Source of the DNA: Chloroflexota bacterium
Lineage (GTDB): Bacteria > Chloroflexota > Limnocylindria > QHBO01
Assembly (NCBI GenBank): GCA_005880165.1
Contig: VBJP01000111.1
Span: forward strand, 1 to 7,343
Reading direction: 5' to 3'
Length of the DNA stretch: 7,343 bases
Positions 6,053-7,343 of this stretch are shown in pieces. The translations under genes and the position numbers were made by a program. Under the pieces are notes generated by a model. That model did not search any database and was not told the origin of the DNA. It saw only the letters and a program-made list of their open reading frames with translations. The number at the start of each line of letters is the position of its first letter. Within the stretch, counting starts at the first letter, position 1.

Positions 6053-6629
6053 GGCCGCCGCCCATCGGGAACGCAGGCGCCGGCCGCTCGATCACCTCGT
6101 GCGGCGTGCGCGCCTGCTCGGCGCGGCGTTTGCCGAGCAGCTCCTCAGCGGTCTTGCCGCGGTCCGCGGCGATGGCGTCGGCCGAGCGCAGCGCGCCAAG
6201 GGCGTCCATGGTGGCGCGCACGACGTTGACCGGGTTGGTGCTGCCCATGGATTTGGAGAGCAGGTCGCGGATGCCCGCGGCCTCCACCACGGAGCGCACC
6301 GAACCGCCGGCGATGACGCCGGTTCCCGGCGAGGCCGGCTTCAGGATTACCCGCGACGCTCCAAAGTCACGCTCGATGACGTGCGGGATGGTGGCGCCGA
6401 CCAGCGGGATGCGAACGAGGTGCTTCTTGGCATCCTCGACCCCCTTGCGGATCGCCTCGGGCACCTCGCCGCCCTTGCCGAGGCCGGCCCCCACCACGCC
6501 GTTGCCATCGCCAACGACCACCACCGCGCTGAAGCTGAAGCGGCGGCCGCCCTGGACGACCTTGGCAACGCGGTTGATCTGGACGACCTTCTCTTCCAGG
6601 TTGAGCTTGGTTGGATCGATTCGAGACAT
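6042..6629 (-). CDS. rpsE: 30S ribosomal protein S5
   Basis: Small-subunit protein near the decoding region, important for accuracy and, in other bacteria, for spectinomycin sensitivity. The 195 residues contain the double-stranded RNA-binding-like N-domain with the signature from GGRRFSFSAVVVVGDGNG (27-44) through GKGGEVPEAIRKGVEDAKK (51-69). The C-domain follows: PGTGVIAGGSVRSVVEAAGIRDLLSKS (101-127) and NPVNVVRATMDAL (132-144). It is slightly longer than usual, with a C-terminal run to AFPMGGGRGR. The loop NRVAKVVQGG (19-28) carries Ala22 and Gln26 where many bacteria have Ser/Thr and Lys. The ATG at 6629 has a strong GGAGGA five bases upstream and lies 11 bases after the rplR stop; the gene's end overlaps rpmD. 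Confidence 0.97.
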   Translation of the reverse strand: MSRIDPTKLNLEEKVVQINRVAKVVQGGRRFSFSAVVVVGDGNGVVGAGLGKGGEVPEAIRKGVEDAKKHLVRIPLVGATIPHVIERDFGASRVILKPASPGTGVIAGGSVRSVVEAAGIRDLLSKSMGSTNPVNVVRATMDALGALRSADAIAADRGKTAEELLGKRRAEQARTPHEVIERPAPAFPMGGGRGR

Positions 6630-6633
6630 GAGT

Positions 6634-6639
6634 TCCTCC
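6634..6639 (-). promoter_or_regulatory. Strong ribosome binding site of rpsE
   Basis: On the minus strand GGAGGA lies 5 bases before ATG 6629, in the 11-base gap after the rplR stop. It is the only perfect Shine-Dalgarno among the visible ribosomal-operon junctions; the other genes rely on overlaps and weaker sites, which suggests independent re-initiation for S5. Confidence 0.7.
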
Positions 6640-6640
6640 G

Positions 6641-7015
6641 CTACAGGTCGAGGCCGCCCTCGCGGGCGCCCTCGGCGAGCGAGCGAACCCGCCCGTGGTA
6701 CTGGTATCCGCCGCGGTCGAGGACCACGGCGCTGACGCCTGCCGCCTTGGCGCGCTCGGCGAGCGCCTTGCCGACGGCGTGCGCCGGGCCGAGCTTGCCG
6801 TTCGCGCCTTCCCCGCCGGTCGCGCCGGCCAGCGCGGCCTCGCGCGAAGAAGCGGCGGCCAGGGTCCGCCCCGTGCTGTCGTCCACCACCTGGGCGTAGA
6901 TGTGCTTCGAGCTGCGGAAGACGGAAAGGCGCGGTCGCTCCGTCGTCCCCGCCAGGTTGAGGCGGATCCGCTCGTGGCGCTTGCGACGCAGCGCGTCGCG
7001 CGACTTGTCGGTCAC
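6641..7015 (-). CDS. rplR: 50S ribosomal protein L18
   Basis: 5S rRNA-binding protein that helps dock the 5S particle in the central protuberance of the large subunit. The 124 residues are family length. A basic N-terminus (RDALRRKRHERIRLNLAGT, 6-24) is followed by RPRLSVFRSSKHIYAQVVDD (27-46), a Gly/Ala-rich loop near 62-76, AHAVGKALAERAKAAG (78-93), and the diagnostic end VVLDRGGYQYHGRVRSLAEGAREGG. The start is GTG 7015, overlapping the rplF stop as GTGA, and the stop is TAG at 6641-6643. Position between rplF and rpsE is the standard one. Confidence 0.96.
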   Translation of the reverse strand: MTDKSRDALRRKRHERIRLNLAGTTERPRLSVFRSSKHIYAQVVDDSTGRTLAAASSREAALAGATGGEGANGKLGPAHAVGKALAERAKAAGVSAVVLDRGGYQYHGRVRSLAEGAREGGLDL

Positions 7016-7343
7016 TTCGTGCCTCCCACCTTGCCGGCCTTCCCGGCCTTGCGCAGGATCTGCTCGCCGGCGTAGCGGATGCCCTTGCCCTTGTACGGCT
7101 CGGGCTTGCGGCGCTGGCGGATGTCGGCGGCCACCTGGCCGACGAGCTCCTTGTCCGCGCCGCTCACCGCCAGCCGGGTGGGTGTCTCGACGATGAACTT
7201 GATCCCTGCCGGCGGCACCACCTCGACCGGGTGCGAGTAGCCGAGCGCCAGGACGAGCTTCTCGCCCTGCAGCTGGGCGCGGTAGCCGACGCCGGAGATC
7301 TCCAGGTTCTTCGTGTAGCCGGCCGTGACGCCGGTGACCATGT
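7012..7343 (-). CDS. rplF: 50S ribosomal protein L6, C-terminal portion (5' end outside window)
   Basis: Large-subunit protein located near the factor-binding region and the sarcin-ricin loop. About 110 of the usual ~180 residues are visible, and the frame is open at the right window edge. The ATG at 7341 is an internal Met (MVTGVTAGYTKNLEISGVGY matches the middle of L6), not the start. The second L6 domain includes GVGYRAQLQGEKLVLALGYSHPVEV, IKFIVETPTRLAVSGADKE and VGQVAADIRQRR. The diagnostic C-terminal motif PYKGKGIRYAGEQILRKAGKAGK follows. The stop TGA at 7014-7012 overlaps the rplR GTG start by four bases, indicating coupling. Confidence 0.95.
   Translation of the reverse strand, partial: MVTGVTAGYTKNLEISGVGYRAQLQGEKLVLALGYSHPVEVVPPAGIKFIVETPTRLAVSGADKELVGQVAADIRQRRKPEPYKGKGIRYAGEQILRKAGKAGKVGGTK

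Noticed and set aside
4518..6899. Very long plus-strand open frame (793 codons) antisense to secY, rplO, rpmD, rpsE and part of rplR
   Set aside because: It has no recognisable domain, is rich in Arg/Ala/His/Asp as expected from antisense reading of GC-rich genes, and fully overlaps well-identified ribosomal genes. It is a composition shadow.

Overview
The window is about 7.3 kb of very GC-rich bacterial DNA. Its right two thirds (positions 7343 down to 2351, minus strand) is the distal half of a ribosomal-protein spc operon, in the order rplF (partial), rplR, rpsE, rpmD, rplO, secY, adk, map. The genes are packed with overlaps of 1 to 11 bases or tiny gaps, and half of the starts are GTG. 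The products are 50S proteins L6, L18, L30 and L15, 30S protein S5, the SecY translocon channel, adenylate kinase and type I methionine aminopeptidase. The block therefore couples ribosome assembly with membrane-protein export, nucleotide balance and N-terminal Met removal. The secY-adk-map arrangement is common in Gram-positive bacteria, Chloroflexota and relatives. From the composition and the flavour of the proteins I lean to a high-GC Chloroflexota (Limnocylindria-like) or an actinobacterial-type organism, but the window cannot settle this.

The usual continuation after map (infA, rpmJ, rpsM, rpsK, rpsD, rpoA) is absent. Instead, an 86-base spacer holding a plausible promoter with an 11-base direct repeat leads into a same-strand gene for an exported intradiol ring-cleavage dioxygenase (2264 to 1383). 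Six bases after it begins a broken gene of the dihydrofolate-reductase-like (RibD C-terminal) family. Only the first ~33 residues and the last ~20 remain, joined in frame (1376 to about 1209).

The left edge (1 to 1218, plus strand) is the 3' portion of a CPA1-type Na+/H+ antiporter gene, convergent with the relic. Its stop codon lies in DNA that reads on the other strand as the C-terminus of the reductase, so the antiporter tail appears cut short at the same rearrangement point.

I found no RNA genes, CRISPR arrays, insertion sequences or convincing terminators, and no clearly new multi-gene system. The points worth a second look are the rearrangement scar at 1200 to 1280, the operon break after map with its candidate operator, the low-complexity charged extensions on L30 and L15, and departures from consensus in adenylate kinase.
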